From Bacteroides sp. (GTDB lineage: Bacteria; Bacteroidota; Bacteroidia; Bacteroidales; Bacteroidaceae): a stretch of 64,000 nt of DNA. A model generated the notes under the pieces. The model did no database searches, had not been told where the DNA came from, and saw only the letters and a program-made list of their open reading frames with translations. Positions within the stretch are counted from its first letter, which is position 1. Each line of letters opens with the position of its first letter. Shown piece after piece: positions 50,973-60,367 of this stretch. Where the stretch lies: assembly GCA_021202275.1 (NCBI GenBank), contig JAJQDI010000010.1, positions 276,142 through 340,141 on the forward strand. The letters are read 5' to 3'. Position numbers and translations under genes: made by a program.

Positions 50973-52220
50973 CTAATCCAATGTATGGATCACTAATCCG
51001 GAACGTAGCTTAGGCTCGAACCAGGTAGTTTTCGGAGGCATGATGTTACCAGTGTCAGCAATGTCCATCAGTTGCTTCATAGATACCGGATAAAGTGCCA
51101 GTGCCACTTTCATCTCTCCGCTATCTACACGTTTGCTCAGTTCACCCAGACCGCAGATACCACCGACAAAATCGATCCGCTTGTCGGAACGCAGGTCTTT
51201 GATCCCCAAGATCTCATCGAGGATCAGGTTGGAAGAGATAGTCACATCCAATACACCGATCGGATCGTTGTCGTTATACGTACCGGGGCGGGCAGTCAGG
51301 CTGTACCATTTTCCTTCCAGATAGAGAGCAAAATTGTGCAAAGCAACAGGTTTATAGATTTCCGTACCTTTCTCTTCCACTACAAAGTTTTTTTCCAAAG
51401 CCTGCAGGAACTCTGCTGCGGTAAGCCCATTCAGATCTTTCACTACCCGGTTGTAGTCGATAATAGTCAGCTGACTGGCCGGGAAGCAAACTGCCATAAA
51501 ATAGTTGTATTCCTCATCTCCTTTGTGGTTGGGGTTCTGTGCCGCCTTCTCCGCACCTACCAATGCCGCCGCTGCGCTGCGGTGATGTCCGTCGGCAATA
51601 TACAAAGCGGGCATAGCCGCGAATGCCTGTGTAACAGCATCTATATCCTCCCGCTGATCTACGATCCAGAAAGTATGACCAAAGCCATCTCCGGGAGCAA
51701 TAAAATCATATACCGGAGTTTGTGCAGTATACTTCTTAACAATGACATCCAACTCGTCCTGATCGGGATAAGCGAAAAAAACAGGCTCGATATTGGCATT
51801 GTTGACACGTACGTGTTTCATACGGTCTTCTTCCTTGTCACGGCGGGTGAGTTCATGCTTCTTGATCACACCATTCATATAGTCGGGCACATACGCACCT
51901 ACCACCAGTCCGTACTGGGTCTTTCCATTCATGGTCTGGGCATAGATGTAATAATTCTCATTCTCATCCTGTATCAGCCATCCCTTTTCCTGAAACTTAC
52001 GGAAATTCTCCGCGGCTTTCTCATACACACATTCCTCGTGTTCGTCTGTTCCTACCGGAAAGTCGATCTCAGGTTTGATGATGTGGTAAAGTGACTTTTC
52101 ATTTCCTGCCGCTTCTTCACGAGCCTCTTCAGAGTTGAGTACGTCGTACGGACGCGAAGCGACCTCTTCCACCAGATCCTGCGGTGGACGAATTCCTTTA
52201 AACGGTTTGATTACTGCCAT
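50973..52220 (-). CDS. DUF1015 family protein
   Basis: A 415-residue cytosolic protein. Family landmarks: PFKGIRPPQDLVEEVASRPYDVLNSEEAREEA, NPKSLYHIIKPE-like start, YADGHHR-type motif as YIADGHHRSAAAALV, YNYFMAVCFPASQLTIIDYNRVV and the end region LRSDKRIDFVGG. The function is not established, but DUF1015 genes often lie by serA/serC, as here, which suggests a link to serine metabolism. Confidence 0.92.
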   Translation of the reverse strand: MAVIKPFKGIRPPQDLVEEVASRPYDVLNSEEAREEAAGNEKSLYHIIKPEIDFPVGTDEHEECVYEKAAENFRKFQEKGWLIQDENENYYIYAQTMNGKTQYGLVVGAYVPDYMNGVIKKHELTRRDKEEDRMKHVRVNNANIEPVFFAYPDQDELDVIVKKYTAQTPVYDFIAPGDGFGHTFWIVDQREDIDAVTQAFAAMPALYIADGHHRSAAAALVGAEKAAQNPNHKGDEEYNYFMAVCFPASQLTIIDYNRVVKDLNGLTAAEFLQALEKNFVVEEKGTEIYKPVALHNFALYLEGKWYSLTARPGTYNDNDPIGVLDVTISSNLILDEILGIKDLRSDKRIDFVGGICGLGELSKRVDSGEMKVALALYPVSMKQLMDIADTGNIMPPKTTWFEPKLRSGLVIHTLD

Positions 52221-52253
52221 AAAATTGCTATTGTGTGTTTATTAAATATAAGA

Positions 52254-52490
52254 TCAGGGTTTACGGATACGGATCACAGCGATCCGCGCATCCCGCAGAA
52301 AACGGTCTCTGTCCATGGCATAAGGTCGTGCCGAATATGCTTCAAAAGCTTCCTCTCCTCCTTCCAGATCATCTGCAAGTACGGAGAAACCGATCAGATC
52401 TTTTTCGAAAATAAATTCACGGGTAGGCCAGGGATTGAAAAACTCAGGCTCCTTTATTTTCAGTCTTTTCAGTGCTTTATTCAGTGACAT
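52254..52490 (-). CDS. Small protein of unknown function
   Basis: A 78-residue charged protein (MSLNKALKRLKIKEPEFFNPWPTREFI at its start, cut here only in description) with no signal or membrane segment. It sits 33 bases before the DUF1015 gene and 27 bases after the small lipoprotein gene on the same strand, so it belongs to the serC-serA-DUF1015 transcript. No family recognised. Confidence 0.6.
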   Translation of the reverse strand: MSLNKALKRLKIKEPEFFNPWPTREFIFEKDLIGFSVLADDLEGGEEAFEAYSARPYAMDRDRFLRDARIAVIRIRKP

Positions 52491-52517
52491 ACCTACATGA
52501 ACTCCTTCGCGGGTCTT

Positions 52518-52862
52518 CTACCGGGGTGAGAAGACTTCGATCAGGTAGTCACCGTTTCGACGAAGTACCAACTGACCCGTCTCATCCCATACTTCCGTCA
52601 CTGCGAACAGATACTGGTCCGATTCGTCACCGGACTCATGCGCATCTGTCTGCCATTCAGTGGTCACGGTATACCCTCCCATCTCCGGCTCTTCGGTAAA
52701 AGTAAGAAGTCCCGCTCCTTTTTCTGTGATGACCCGGTCGGCACTCACACCGCAACCTGCCAGCAAGAACCAGGCTAATCCGAAACATATGCCTTGCTTA
52801 CTCACAGCCAGACATTTTCTTCTCCCTATAGATAGCCGGATGCCCGCTTTCAGAAAGATCAA
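52518..52862 (-). CDS. Small lipoprotein of unknown function
   Basis: The frame opens at TTG 52862, overlapping the serA stop, and gives 114 residues; a GTG at 52805 would begin MSKQGICFGLAWFLLAGC, a compact lipoprotein signal. The mature part (about 75 residues) is acidic and beta-rich by pattern (GLLTFTEEPEMGGYTVTTEWQ, QYLFAVTEVWDETGQLVLRR). Real start uncertain; function unknown. Confidence 0.6.
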   Translation of the reverse strand: MIFLKAGIRLSIGRRKCLAVSKQGICFGLAWFLLAGCGVSADRVITEKGAGLLTFTEEPEMGGYTVTTEWQTDAHESGDESDQYLFAVTEVWDETGQLVLRRNGDYLIEVFSPR

Positions 52863-53776
52863 TTTACCTGGAAACGGGTGTTTCCGTTTTTCAGGAAATC
52901 AACGATCTGCTGAGCTGCGGCAATACCTGCATTGATATTGGCCTCTGCTGTTTGTGCTCCCATCTTTTTGGGAGTGGAGAAATAGCGTCCGGCAAACAGT
53001 TCGGTGAACTTGGCATCGGCAGCAGGCATGATATCGGTAATATACTTAAAGTCAGTCCGTTCGTCCATCAGGCGAATGAGCTCATCTTCATCGATCACCT
53101 CTTTACGTGCGGAGTTGACCAGCAAAGCACCTTTAGGCATGTCTTTCAACAGGTTGTAGTTGATAGACTTTTTGGTTTCCGGAGTGGCCGGGATATGCAG
53201 AGAGACAAACTGACAGGTCTTGTACAATTCTTCTGCCGAACCGAGTGCCTTCACACCGTCTTTTTCGATCACCTCCTGGGGACAGAACGGGTCGTATGCG
53301 TAGATCTCCATGCCAAATCCTTTAGCTATACGGGCTACATTGCGCCCTACATTGCCATAGGCATGGATCCCCAGTTTTTTTCCCATCAACTCCGTACCGG
53401 AAGTACCGTTGTAGAAATTGCGTACGGCCATCACCATCATACCCAATACCAGTTCGGCAACTGCATTGGAATTCTGGCCGGGAGTATTCATGACACATAC
53501 ACCGTGGGCAGTAGCTGCCTCCAGGTCTACATTGTTGTAACCGGCACCTGCCCGTACGACGATCTTCAGTTCCCTGGCAGCGTCCAGTATTTCCGCATCG
53601 ATGAGGTCGCTTCGGATAATAATAGCCTGCACATCTTTCACCGCTTCAAGCAGCTGAGCTTTGTCGGCATATTTTTCCAGCAGAACCAGTTCATACCCTG
53701 CATCTTCAATCTCTTTCCGGATACCATCTACCGCGATCTTAGCAAATGGTTTTTCTGTAGCAACAAGTATTTTCAT
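52859..53776 (-). CDS. serA: D-3-phosphoglycerate dehydrogenase
   Basis: A 306-residue NAD-dependent 2-hydroxyacid dehydrogenase of the short type (no ACT domain). It has VVRAGAGYNNVDLEAATAHGVCVMNTPG, the Rossmann loop HAYGNVGRNVARIAKGFG, SLHIPATPETKKSINY, and VNSARKEVIDEDELIRLM. It makes 3-phosphohydroxypyruvate, the first step of serine synthesis; serC lies directly upstream (103 bases), which supports the role. ATG 53776 (MKILVATEKPF) is chosen over an upstream in-frame start. Confidence 0.93.
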   Translation of the reverse strand: MKILVATEKPFAKIAVDGIRKEIEDAGYELVLLEKYADKAQLLEAVKDVQAIIIRSDLIDAEILDAARELKIVVRAGAGYNNVDLEAATAHGVCVMNTPGQNSNAVAELVLGMMVMAVRNFYNGTSGTELMGKKLGIHAYGNVGRNVARIAKGFGMEIYAYDPFCPQEVIEKDGVKALGSAEELYKTCQFVSLHIPATPETKKSINYNLLKDMPKGALLVNSARKEVIDEDELIRLMDERTDFKYITDIMPAADAKFTELFAGRYFSTPKKMGAQTAEANINAGIAAAQQIVDFLKNGNTRFQVN

Positions 53777-53879
53777 AATTGTATAAATAGATTCTAAAAC
53801 GAAAGTAACGCCGACCGGCACAGGAATACTTTATGCTTCCTGTGACTATCTGCGTTACATGTTGATGTATGTTTGTGAA

Positions 53880-54950
53880 TTACAAATGCATTTTCTCAAA
53901 TTCCTGCATACAATCGATCAACGCCTGTACGCTCTCTTTGGGCATAGCGTTGTAACAGGAAGCACGGAACCCTCCGACAGACCGATGTCCTTTGATACCT
54001 ACCATTCCGCGCTCTGTAGCGAATTTCAGGAAATCGGCTTCCAGACTGGTATATTCGGGAGCCATGACGAAGCAGATATTCATGCGGGACCGATCTTCCG
54101 TGGCGGCTGTTCCTACAAATAGTTTGTTGCGGTCTATCTCACCATACAGCATATCCGCTTTTTCAATGGCGCGACGTTCCATCTCTGCCACACCACCGTT
54201 GGCCTTGATCCAGCGCAATGTCAGCATGGCCGAATAGATAGGTACCACCGGAGGAGTATTGAACATAGAACCGTTGTCTACGTGCGTCTTATAGTTGAGC
54301 ATGGTAGGGATATACCGAGACACTTTATCCAGCGCGTCATCCTTCACAATCACAAAAGTAACTCCGGCGGGAGCCAGGTTTTTCTGTGCTCCACCGTAGA
54401 TACAGATGTATCTGGAAATGTCGATCGGACGGGAAAATATATCGGAAGACATATCGGCAACCATAGGAACAGGTACGTCCAGATCTTCTTTTAGTTCCGT
54501 ACCGAAAATCGTATTGTTGGTCGTAATATGGAAATAATCCGCATCGGCCGGTACGGTATATCCTTTCGGAATGTAAGAGTAATTGGCATCTGCAGAAGAA
54601 GCAACTTCCACCACTTCTCCAAACCCTTTGGCCTCTTTGATGGCCTTTTTGGCCCAGGTACCGGTATTCAGGTAAGCAGCTTTCTTTTCAAGGAAATTAT
54701 AGGGAACCATGCAAAATTCCAAACTTGCCCCGCCCCCCAGGAAGATCACCGAATAACCTTCCGGTATATTCAGAAGTTCTTTAAAAAGGGCTACAGCTTC
54801 ATCCACCACTGGCTGAAAATCTTTGGCGCGGTGACTGATCTCCATCAATGAAAGACCCGACCCATTGAAGTCTGTAATTGCTTGCGCAGTTTGTTGGATA
54901 ACCTCAGGAGGAAGGATGGAAGGTCCGGCATTGAAATTATGCTTTTTCAT
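53880..54950 (-). CDS. serC: Phosphoserine aminotransferase
   Basis: A 356-residue PLP enzyme, second step of serine synthesis and also used for vitamin B6. [13 protein letters not shown] at the start, [33 protein letters not shown], and the PLP lysine in [18 protein letters not shown], then [22 protein letters not shown] 54950 ([11 protein letters not shown]) matches the family; eight more residues are open upstream. It leads the serC-serA transcript. Confidence 0.96.
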   Translation of the reverse strand: MKKHNFNAGPSILPPEVIQQTAQAITDFNGSGLSLMEISHRAKDFQPVVDEAVALFKELLNIPEGYSVIFLGGGASLEFCMVPYNFLEKKAAYLNTGTWAKKAIKEAKGFGEVVEVASSADANYSYIPKGYTVPADADYFHITTNNTIFGTELKEDLDVPVPMVADMSSDIFSRPIDISRYICIYGGAQKNLAPAGVTFVIVKDDALDKVSRYIPTMLNYKTHVDNGSMFNTPPVVPIYSAMLTLRWIKANGGVAEMERRAIEKADMLYGEIDRNKLFVGTAATEDRSRMNICFVMAPEYTSLEADFLKFATERGMVGIKGHRSVGGFRASCYNAMPKESVQALIDCMQEFEKMHL

Positions 54951-55137
54951 TTGAAGTTTGTTTTGGTTTAACAATCGCGTTTATCGTTGTCTTTAGACAA
55001 GGCGAAATTACGAATTATTTTCTGCACAGCCAATCTTTCCCAATAAATTTACAGCCGGGTATAGTACATACCTTACTTTTTATTGGTTTATGCAGTAATT
55101 ATACACCAATTTGTTATATAGGCTTAGCAAGACAAAT

Positions 55138-55549
55138 GATTTACGATGTACTGATTTACGATGTACGATTGGAAAGATAAACAGCCTGTTAGTAGCATCT
55201 ACATGTAGAGACGCACGGTGTGCGTCTCCGCGGTATACGTTCAACACAGAAACATGCCTCTCCGCAATGCAGGTCCCATACAAACATATTCCCGAAAATA
55301 CTTATTAACTCGATTATCACTATTTCGTTTAAATGTTAGATAGATCCGTATGATCTACCTGGGATAGAGTTTCCGTAAAATTATATAGGAGAAGATACAT
55401 CTAATGATTGGTACAGATCTCAATTTATATACACATTTTTGTTGGACATATATCGCGGAGACGCACGCCGTGCGTCTCTACGGGTGAATGATTTCCTCAG
55501 GTTATTTTATCTTTCCAATCGTACATCGTAAATCAGTACATCGTAAATC
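55138..55549. repeat. MITE-like element with perfect 44-base terminal inverted repeats
   Basis: Arms 55138-55181 and 55506-55549 are exact reverse complements (units GATTTACGATGTA, then GATTGGAAAGATAAA). Inside, a second inverted pair lies at 55204-55231 and 55453-55480 (GTAGAGACGCACGG.GTGCGTCTCCGCG), each itself a palindrome. The centre has no gene. The element lies 4 bases from the dbpA-like stop. No target-site duplication is clear. Confidence 0.85.
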
Positions 55550-55552
55550 TCT

Positions 55553-56881
55553 TCATTCTGCCACTTCCACCAGTACCTTCATGCCTTTGATCTTCTCACC
55601 ACGGATAAGGGTGAGCAACTGATTGAGTTTACGGGTATGTACGGCAACAAAGGCATAGTGGTCTTTGACATCGATCTGACCCACCTCGTCGCGGGACAAA
55701 TTGCCTTTTTTATAAAGCAGTCCGGCAATATCTACTTTATTGAGTTTGTCCTTCTTCCCTTTACTGATATACAACGTAGTCCATTGTGGCTTGACCGGAC
55801 GGGGAATCTGCTCCGGAATAATATAAGATTCGGGAACAGGTGAAATATATGCAGGTATCGTCTCTTCCGGATGCAGCAACAGGTATGAGTTGCCGGTTGC
55901 CATCCAACGGGCAGTACGTCCGTTGCGATGGGTAAATGCCTCTTCGCTGACCGGCAAATGGTAATGCACAATATGTCCGACTTCGGGAATATCCAACCCC
56001 CTGGCCGCCAGATCCGTAGCAACCAATACCTGGCAACTTCCGTTACGGAACTTATACAGTGCCCGCTCGCGATCGGGCTGTTCCATACCTCCGTGGAAAG
56101 ACTCATTGTACAGTCCGTGTTCGGTAAGGGAACGACTGACGCGGTCTACAGCATCCCTGTGATTACAAAAAACAATGGAAGAGTCTGTCCCTAATGTACA
56201 CAGGAGTCTGAACAGAGTCTCTAATTTATCTTTCGCCGGAGAGCAGACCTGACGCAGTTGCAACCGGGAATCACCTCCGTTCTCCTGCAGGAAATCCAAC
56301 CGTATACTGCGGCCTATGCCTGTGAATAGCGGGATCTCTTCCGCATCCGTAGCGGAAATAAGCATACGTCTTTTCAGGGCGGGAAGGCTATCAATGATCT
56401 TCGCCATCTCTTCCTGGAAACCCAGTTCAAGGGATTTGTCAAACTCATCAATAACAAGTGTGGCAACACCTTCTGCATCCAGATTCCCCTTAGATAAATG
56501 ATCCAGGATACGACCGGGAGTACCCACAACCACAGCGGGTCTGGTACCCAGCAGGCTCTTTTTCTCTTCAGCGATCGGATGGCCTCCGTAACAACAAACA
56601 ACTCCCCACCGGGTAGTCATCTTCCGGAACACACTATCTACCTGCAAGGCCAGTTCACGGGAAGGGACAAGGATCAGTACCTGTACCCGATCGGTATCCG
56701 AACGCAGAGATAGCAACAGGGGAAGCAGGAAAGCCAGTGTCTTCCCACTGCCGGTAGGAGAAAGCAGGATCAGATCCCGGGGATCCCGGGCATATTGCAG
56801 AGAAGACTGTTGCATGGGAGTCAGTGTCCCGATCTGCAAACGTTGCAGGGCTTCACAGAGAAGCGGATGTTCTGTATTCAT
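55553..56881 (-). CDS. dbpA: DbpA-like DEAD-box RNA helicase
   Basis: A 442-residue helicase: Q motif region TPMQQSSLQY, Walker A SPTGSGKT (41-48), PSRELALQV, GTPGRILDHL, DEFD (in place of DEAD), SAT, TDLAARGLDIPEV and HRNGRTAR. The C-terminal 75 residues (TLYISKGKKDKLNKVDIAGLLYKKGNL, IKGMKVLVEV) form the DbpA RNA-binding domain that recognises 23S rRNA helix 92, so ribosome assembly is likely. ATG 56881 (MNTEHPLL) directly follows a TATCTTTG box. Confidence 0.92.
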   Translation of the reverse strand: MNTEHPLLCEALQRLQIGTLTPMQQSSLQYARDPRDLILLSPTGSGKTLAFLLPLLLSLRSDTDRVQVLILVPSRELALQVDSVFRKMTTRWGVVCCYGGHPIAEEKKSLLGTRPAVVVGTPGRILDHLSKGNLDAEGVATLVIDEFDKSLELGFQEEMAKIIDSLPALKRRMLISATDAEEIPLFTGIGRSIRLDFLQENGGDSRLQLRQVCSPAKDKLETLFRLLCTLGTDSSIVFCNHRDAVDRVSRSLTEHGLYNESFHGGMEQPDRERALYKFRNGSCQVLVATDLAARGLDIPEVGHIVHYHLPVSEEAFTHRNGRTARWMATGNSYLLLHPEETIPAYISPVPESYIIPEQIPRPVKPQWTTLYISKGKKDKLNKVDIAGLLYKKGNLSRDEVGQIDVKDHYAFVAVHTRKLNQLLTLIRGEKIKGMKVLVEVAE

Positions 56882-56885
56882 GCGG

Positions 56886-56938
56886 CAAAGATAGTGAAAG
56901 CCGGGCGACAAATCAAACCTGGCCGGATTTGTCGCCCG
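56886..56938 (-). promoter_or_regulatory. dbpA promoter with an overlapping 13-base palindrome
   Basis: On the minus strand TTTG (56917-56914), 20 bases, TATCTTTG (56893-56886), 4 bases before ATG. A perfect inverted repeat CGGGCGACAAATC (56902-56914) / GATTTGTCGCCCG (56926-56938) covers the spacer and the -33 box, so it could be an operator. Confidence 0.65.
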
Positions 56939-57035
56939 AACCACCTGTCTTCCTGTAAAGGCAGGGAAAGCCGGAATCCAGAGCGAAGTTTACTTCAAAT
57001 ATGCTGAGACGTATGCTTTCTTCTCCTCATACAAT

Positions 57036-57069
57036 CAAAAACCGGCAGTGGTTTTTATCCACTGCCGGT
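57036..57069 (-). terminator. Terminator of the nqr operon
   Basis: Perfect 11-base stem ACCGGCAGTGG (57041-57051) / CCACTGCCGGT (57059-57069); on the minus strand a run of T follows, 33 bases after the nqrF stop. Confidence 0.9.
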
Positions 57070-57101
57070 CTAAAGTATATATCAAGTTTGTATACCTGGT
57101 G

Positions 57102-58346
57102 TCAGGCACCGAAATCATCAAACATAATGTTTGCGGGCGGTACCCCCTGCTCATCCAGCATCTTTTCTACAGCCTTACTCATCGGGCCGGGACCACACAT
57201 GTAGTATTCGATATCTTCCGGAGCCTCGTGATCTTTCAGATATTGTTTGTAGATCACATCGTGGATAAATCCGACATACCCGGTCCAGTTATCCTCCGGC
57301 AACGGAGCACTCAGAGCGATGTGGAAACTGAAGTTAGGGAATTTCTTTTCCAATTCACGGAAATCTTCTTCATAGAAGATCTCTCCTTTCGAACGGGCAC
57401 CGTACCAGTAAGAGATCTTGCGGTCCGTCACTTCCAGGGTCTTCAGCAAATGCAATACATGAGCACGCAACGGAGCCATACCGGCACCACCGCCAATATA
57501 AAGCATTTCGTTCTTACTATTCAAGATCGGATGGAAGTCTCCGTACGGACCACTCATCACTACCTTATCACCCGGTTTCAGTGAGAAGATATAAGAAGAA
57601 GCGATACCCGGAGATACCTTCATAAATCCTTTGGTAGCCGGATCGAACGGAGGAGTAGCGATACGTACATTCAGCGTGATCACATCTCCTTCGGCGGGAT
57701 AGTTGGCCATCGAATAGGCGCGGATCGTAGGCTCTTCGTTCTTACAGGTCAGGTCCCACATTTTATACTTATCCCAGTCTTCGTGGAATTGCTTTTCAAT
57801 GGCAAAATCACTGTACTTCAACTCATACGGGGGAATATCTATCTGCGCGTAGCTACCCGGCTGGAAATTCATGTGTTCGCCTTCGGGCAATTTCACAATA
57901 AATTCTTTGATGTAAGTAGCCACGTTGCGGTTGGAGATCACTTCGCACTCCCATTTCTTCACACCCAGTACAGACCCATCTACTTCTACCTTCATATCCT
58001 GCTTCACCTTCACCTGACAACCCAGACGCCAGTGATTGGCCTGTTCCTTGCGGGAAAAGTGTACTTTTTCCGTAGGCAGGATCTCTCCTCCTCCTTCCGG
58101 GACCTGGCAGCGGCATTGGGCACACGAACCTTTCCCTCCGCATGCAGATGAAAGAAAGATGTTGTTCTCTGCCAGGGTACCCAGCAGGGTACCTCCTACC
58201 GCGGTCTCCAATTCCTGTTTTCCGTTCAAAAGTACTTTTACCTGTCCCGATGAAGAGAGGTAATTTTTAGATACGAGCAGAATGGCTACCAGCAGCAGAA
58301 TAACAGCCAGGAACACCGCGATACTCGTTATGATTAAAGATGTCAT
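57102..58346 (-). CDS. nqrF: Na+-NQR subunit F (NADH-oxidising flavoprotein)
   Basis: A 414-residue subunit: one N-terminal membrane helix, a [2Fe-2S] domain with C69, C75, C78 and C110 (CGGKGSCAQC), an FAD domain with RAYSMANYP, and an NADH domain with GGGAGMAPLRAH and MCGPGPMSKAV. It takes electrons from NADH at the inner side of the membrane. It is the last gene of nqrABCDEF. Confidence 0.97.
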   Translation of the reverse strand: MTSLIITSIAVFLAVILLLVAILLVSKNYLSSSGQVKVLLNGKQELETAVGGTLLGTLAENNIFLSSACGGKGSCAQCRCQVPEGGGEILPTEKVHFSRKEQANHWRLGCQVKVKQDMKVEVDGSVLGVKKWECEVISNRNVATYIKEFIVKLPEGEHMNFQPGSYAQIDIPPYELKYSDFAIEKQFHEDWDKYKMWDLTCKNEEPTIRAYSMANYPAEGDVITLNVRIATPPFDPATKGFMKVSPGIASSYIFSLKPGDKVVMSGPYGDFHPILNSKNEMLYIGGGAGMAPLRAHVLHLLKTLEVTDRKISYWYGARSKGEIFYEEDFRELEKKFPNFSFHIALSAPLPEDNWTGYVGFIHDVIYKQYLKDHEAPEDIEYYMCGPGPMSKAVEKMLDEQGVPPANIMFDDFGA

Positions 58347-58366
58347 TTCTTATTCTTTTTACTAAA

Positions 58367-58966
58367 TTATAACTTCAATCCTGAAAAACACATAAATGCC
58401 ATGGCCATCAGACCTACTGTAATAAAGGTGATACCCAGACCGCGCAGCGGACCCGGTACATTGGAATAGGCCATTTTCTCACGGATAGCCGCCAGGCCTA
58501 CAATAGCCAGCAACCACCCAATACCTGATCCTAAAGCGTACGTAGTGGCTTCACCGATATTTACGAACTGACGTTGCTGCATGAACAGAGAAGCCCCCAT
58601 GATGGCACAGTTTACAGCGATCAACGGAAGAAAAATACCCAGAGCAGCATACAACGAAGGACTGAAACGTTCTACAACCATCTCTACCAGCTGTACAATA
58701 CCCGCGATCACCGCAATAAAAAGAATAAAACTCAGAAAACTCAGATCCACTCCTTCTACCAAAGCATTTGCTTTCAATACATGGTTCTCCAGCAAATAAT
58801 TTACAGGAAGGGTTACCACCAATACAAAGATCACCGCAAGCCCCAGACCCAGAGCTGTTTTCACATTCTTCGATACTGCCAGGTATGAACACATTCCCAG
58901 GAAGTAAGCAAAGATCATATTATCGACAAAGATCGACTTTACAAATAAACTTAAATAATCATTCAT
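58367..58966 (-). CDS. nqrE: Na+-NQR subunit E
   Basis: A 199-residue membrane subunit with six helices. [42 protein letters not shown] at the start and [19 protein letters not shown] end ([14 protein letters not shown]) are typical; the conserved Cys of helix 1 is in [11 protein letters not shown] 58966 fits the family; an upstream in-frame ATG (59011) lies in the gap to nqrD. Confidence 0.95.
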   Translation of the reverse strand: MNDYLSLFVKSIFVDNMIFAYFLGMCSYLAVSKNVKTALGLGLAVIFVLVVTLPVNYLLENHVLKANALVEGVDLSFLSFILFIAVIAGIVQLVEMVVERFSPSLYAALGIFLPLIAVNCAIMGASLFMQQRQFVNIGEATTYALGSGIGWLLAIVGLAAIREKMAYSNVPGPLRGLGITFITVGLMAMAFMCFSGLKL

Positions 58967-59027
58967 AGCGCATTCTTTTGAAATCAAGCCACTATACAAA
59001 TAGTTACTCAACGATCAATGATTTGTA

Positions 59028-59660
59028 TTACTTCTCCTGTAATTCTTTGTGTTTACTACGTTCATACCAGATCACACAGGCACAGATGATCAGTGCCATA
59101 GGAGGCATCACCATCAGACCGTTATTGATATATCCCCATTCGTATACTACTTCGGGAATGATCCGGACATCCAGAAGGGTTCCGGATCCCAGCAATTCAC
59201 GGAAGAAAGCTACGATAATAAGTATCTTGGCATAGCCCAATCCATTACCCACACCATCCAGGAAAGACTCCCAGGGAGCGTTTGCCATAGCGAAAGCTTC
59301 CAGGCGTCCCATCAGGATACAGTTGGTAATAATAAGTCCGACATATACGGAAAGCTGCACACTTACATCATAAGCAAACGCTTTCAAGATCTCACTCACG
59401 ATCGTCACTAAAGATGCAACCACTACCAGCTGTACAATGATACGGATACGGTTAGGAACCGTTTTGCGCAACAACGATATAATCACATTGGCAAAAGCAA
59501 GGATCACGGTTACGGAAAGTCCCATTACAATCGCAGGCTCTAATTTAGCTGTTACCGCCAGCGCCGAACAGATACCCAGTACCTGTATCGTTACCGGATT
59601 GTCCAGCGTAAGAGGTGCTATGAAAACCTCTCTGTTCTTTTTCGAGAATAATTGGCTCAT
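59028..59660 (-). CDS. nqrD: Na+-NQR subunit D
   Basis: A 210-residue six-helix membrane subunit: NPVTIQVLGICSALAVTAKLEPAIVMGLSVT and TNCILMGRLEAFAM are signature parts, with the Cys in GICSAL and TNCILMGR that, with NqrE, holds the intramembrane iron site. 17 bases after nqrC. Confidence 0.95.
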   Translation of the reverse strand: MSQLFSKKNREVFIAPLTLDNPVTIQVLGICSALAVTAKLEPAIVMGLSVTVILAFANVIISLLRKTVPNRIRIIVQLVVVASLVTIVSEILKAFAYDVSVQLSVYVGLIITNCILMGRLEAFAMANAPWESFLDGVGNGLGYAKILIIVAFFRELLGSGTLLDVRIIPEVVYEWGYINNGLMVMPPMALIICACVIWYERSKHKELQEK

Positions 59661-59677
59661 ATAATGTTTCCTCCTTT

Positions 59678-60367
59678 TTACTTTTTAGTTAAAAATTGCT
59701 CGTATTGGCTGATGCACCTTTTCAGCATCTCATCTACTCCCACAGAAGTGATCGTACCACCGGAGATACCATCTACCTGGTACTGCGGATCAGTGACTTT
59801 GCCATTTTTCTCCACACCCAACGCTACGGCACCGTTCTTCATCACATGTTTACCTTTGAAATAGTCCTGGAACCATCTGGTAGCAATCTCAGCTCCCAGC
59901 CCCGGAGTTTCACTTTCATGTGAGAAATAGACACCATATACCGTATCCTTATCATCATCCAAAGCGATATATCCCCAGATCGCTCCCCAGAGACCGGCTC
60001 CATAAAGAGGCAATACATATTTGGTTGTTCCGTCCACTTCACATACATACAAAGGCAACTGACGTGCCTGCAGGTCTTTGGCGAGTTCGGCTTTTACCTC
60101 TACCTCAAAACCACCCTGTTCACTCACCACTTCACCGGAAGCATTGAGGATCTGGTCGGCTTTTACATATTGGTTATAGAGCACTTCCGCGTCCTCTCCT
60201 TTTGTATTTATATTCAAAGCGGAAAGGATCTGCTTTTTCTTATCCAACTCTACGTTGGACTGCTGCCTGGCTTTCAGAGAAGCTGAAATGAAAGCCAGTA
60301 CAAATGCAACGATAATCACCATTACCGAAGCATAAATGACAGTATAAGAATTACTATTGGTATTCAT
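59678..60367 (-). CDS. nqrC: Na+-NQR subunit C (covalent FMN)
   Basis: A 229-residue subunit with one N-terminal helix and a periplasmic FMN-binding domain. SGGTITSVGVDEML near the C-terminus carries Thr207, the expected covalent FMN site. Its start overlaps the nqrB stop by 4 bases (ATGA). Confidence 0.95.
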   Translation of the reverse strand: MNTNSNSYTVIYASVMVIIVAFVLAFISASLKARQQSNVELDKKKQILSALNINTKGEDAEVLYNQYVKADQILNASGEVVSEQGGFEVEVKAELAKDLQARQLPLYVCEVDGTTKYVLPLYGAGLWGAIWGYIALDDDKDTVYGVYFSHESETPGLGAEIATRWFQDYFKGKHVMKNGAVALGVEKNGKVTDPQYQVDGISGGTITSVGVDEMLKRCISQYEQFLTKK

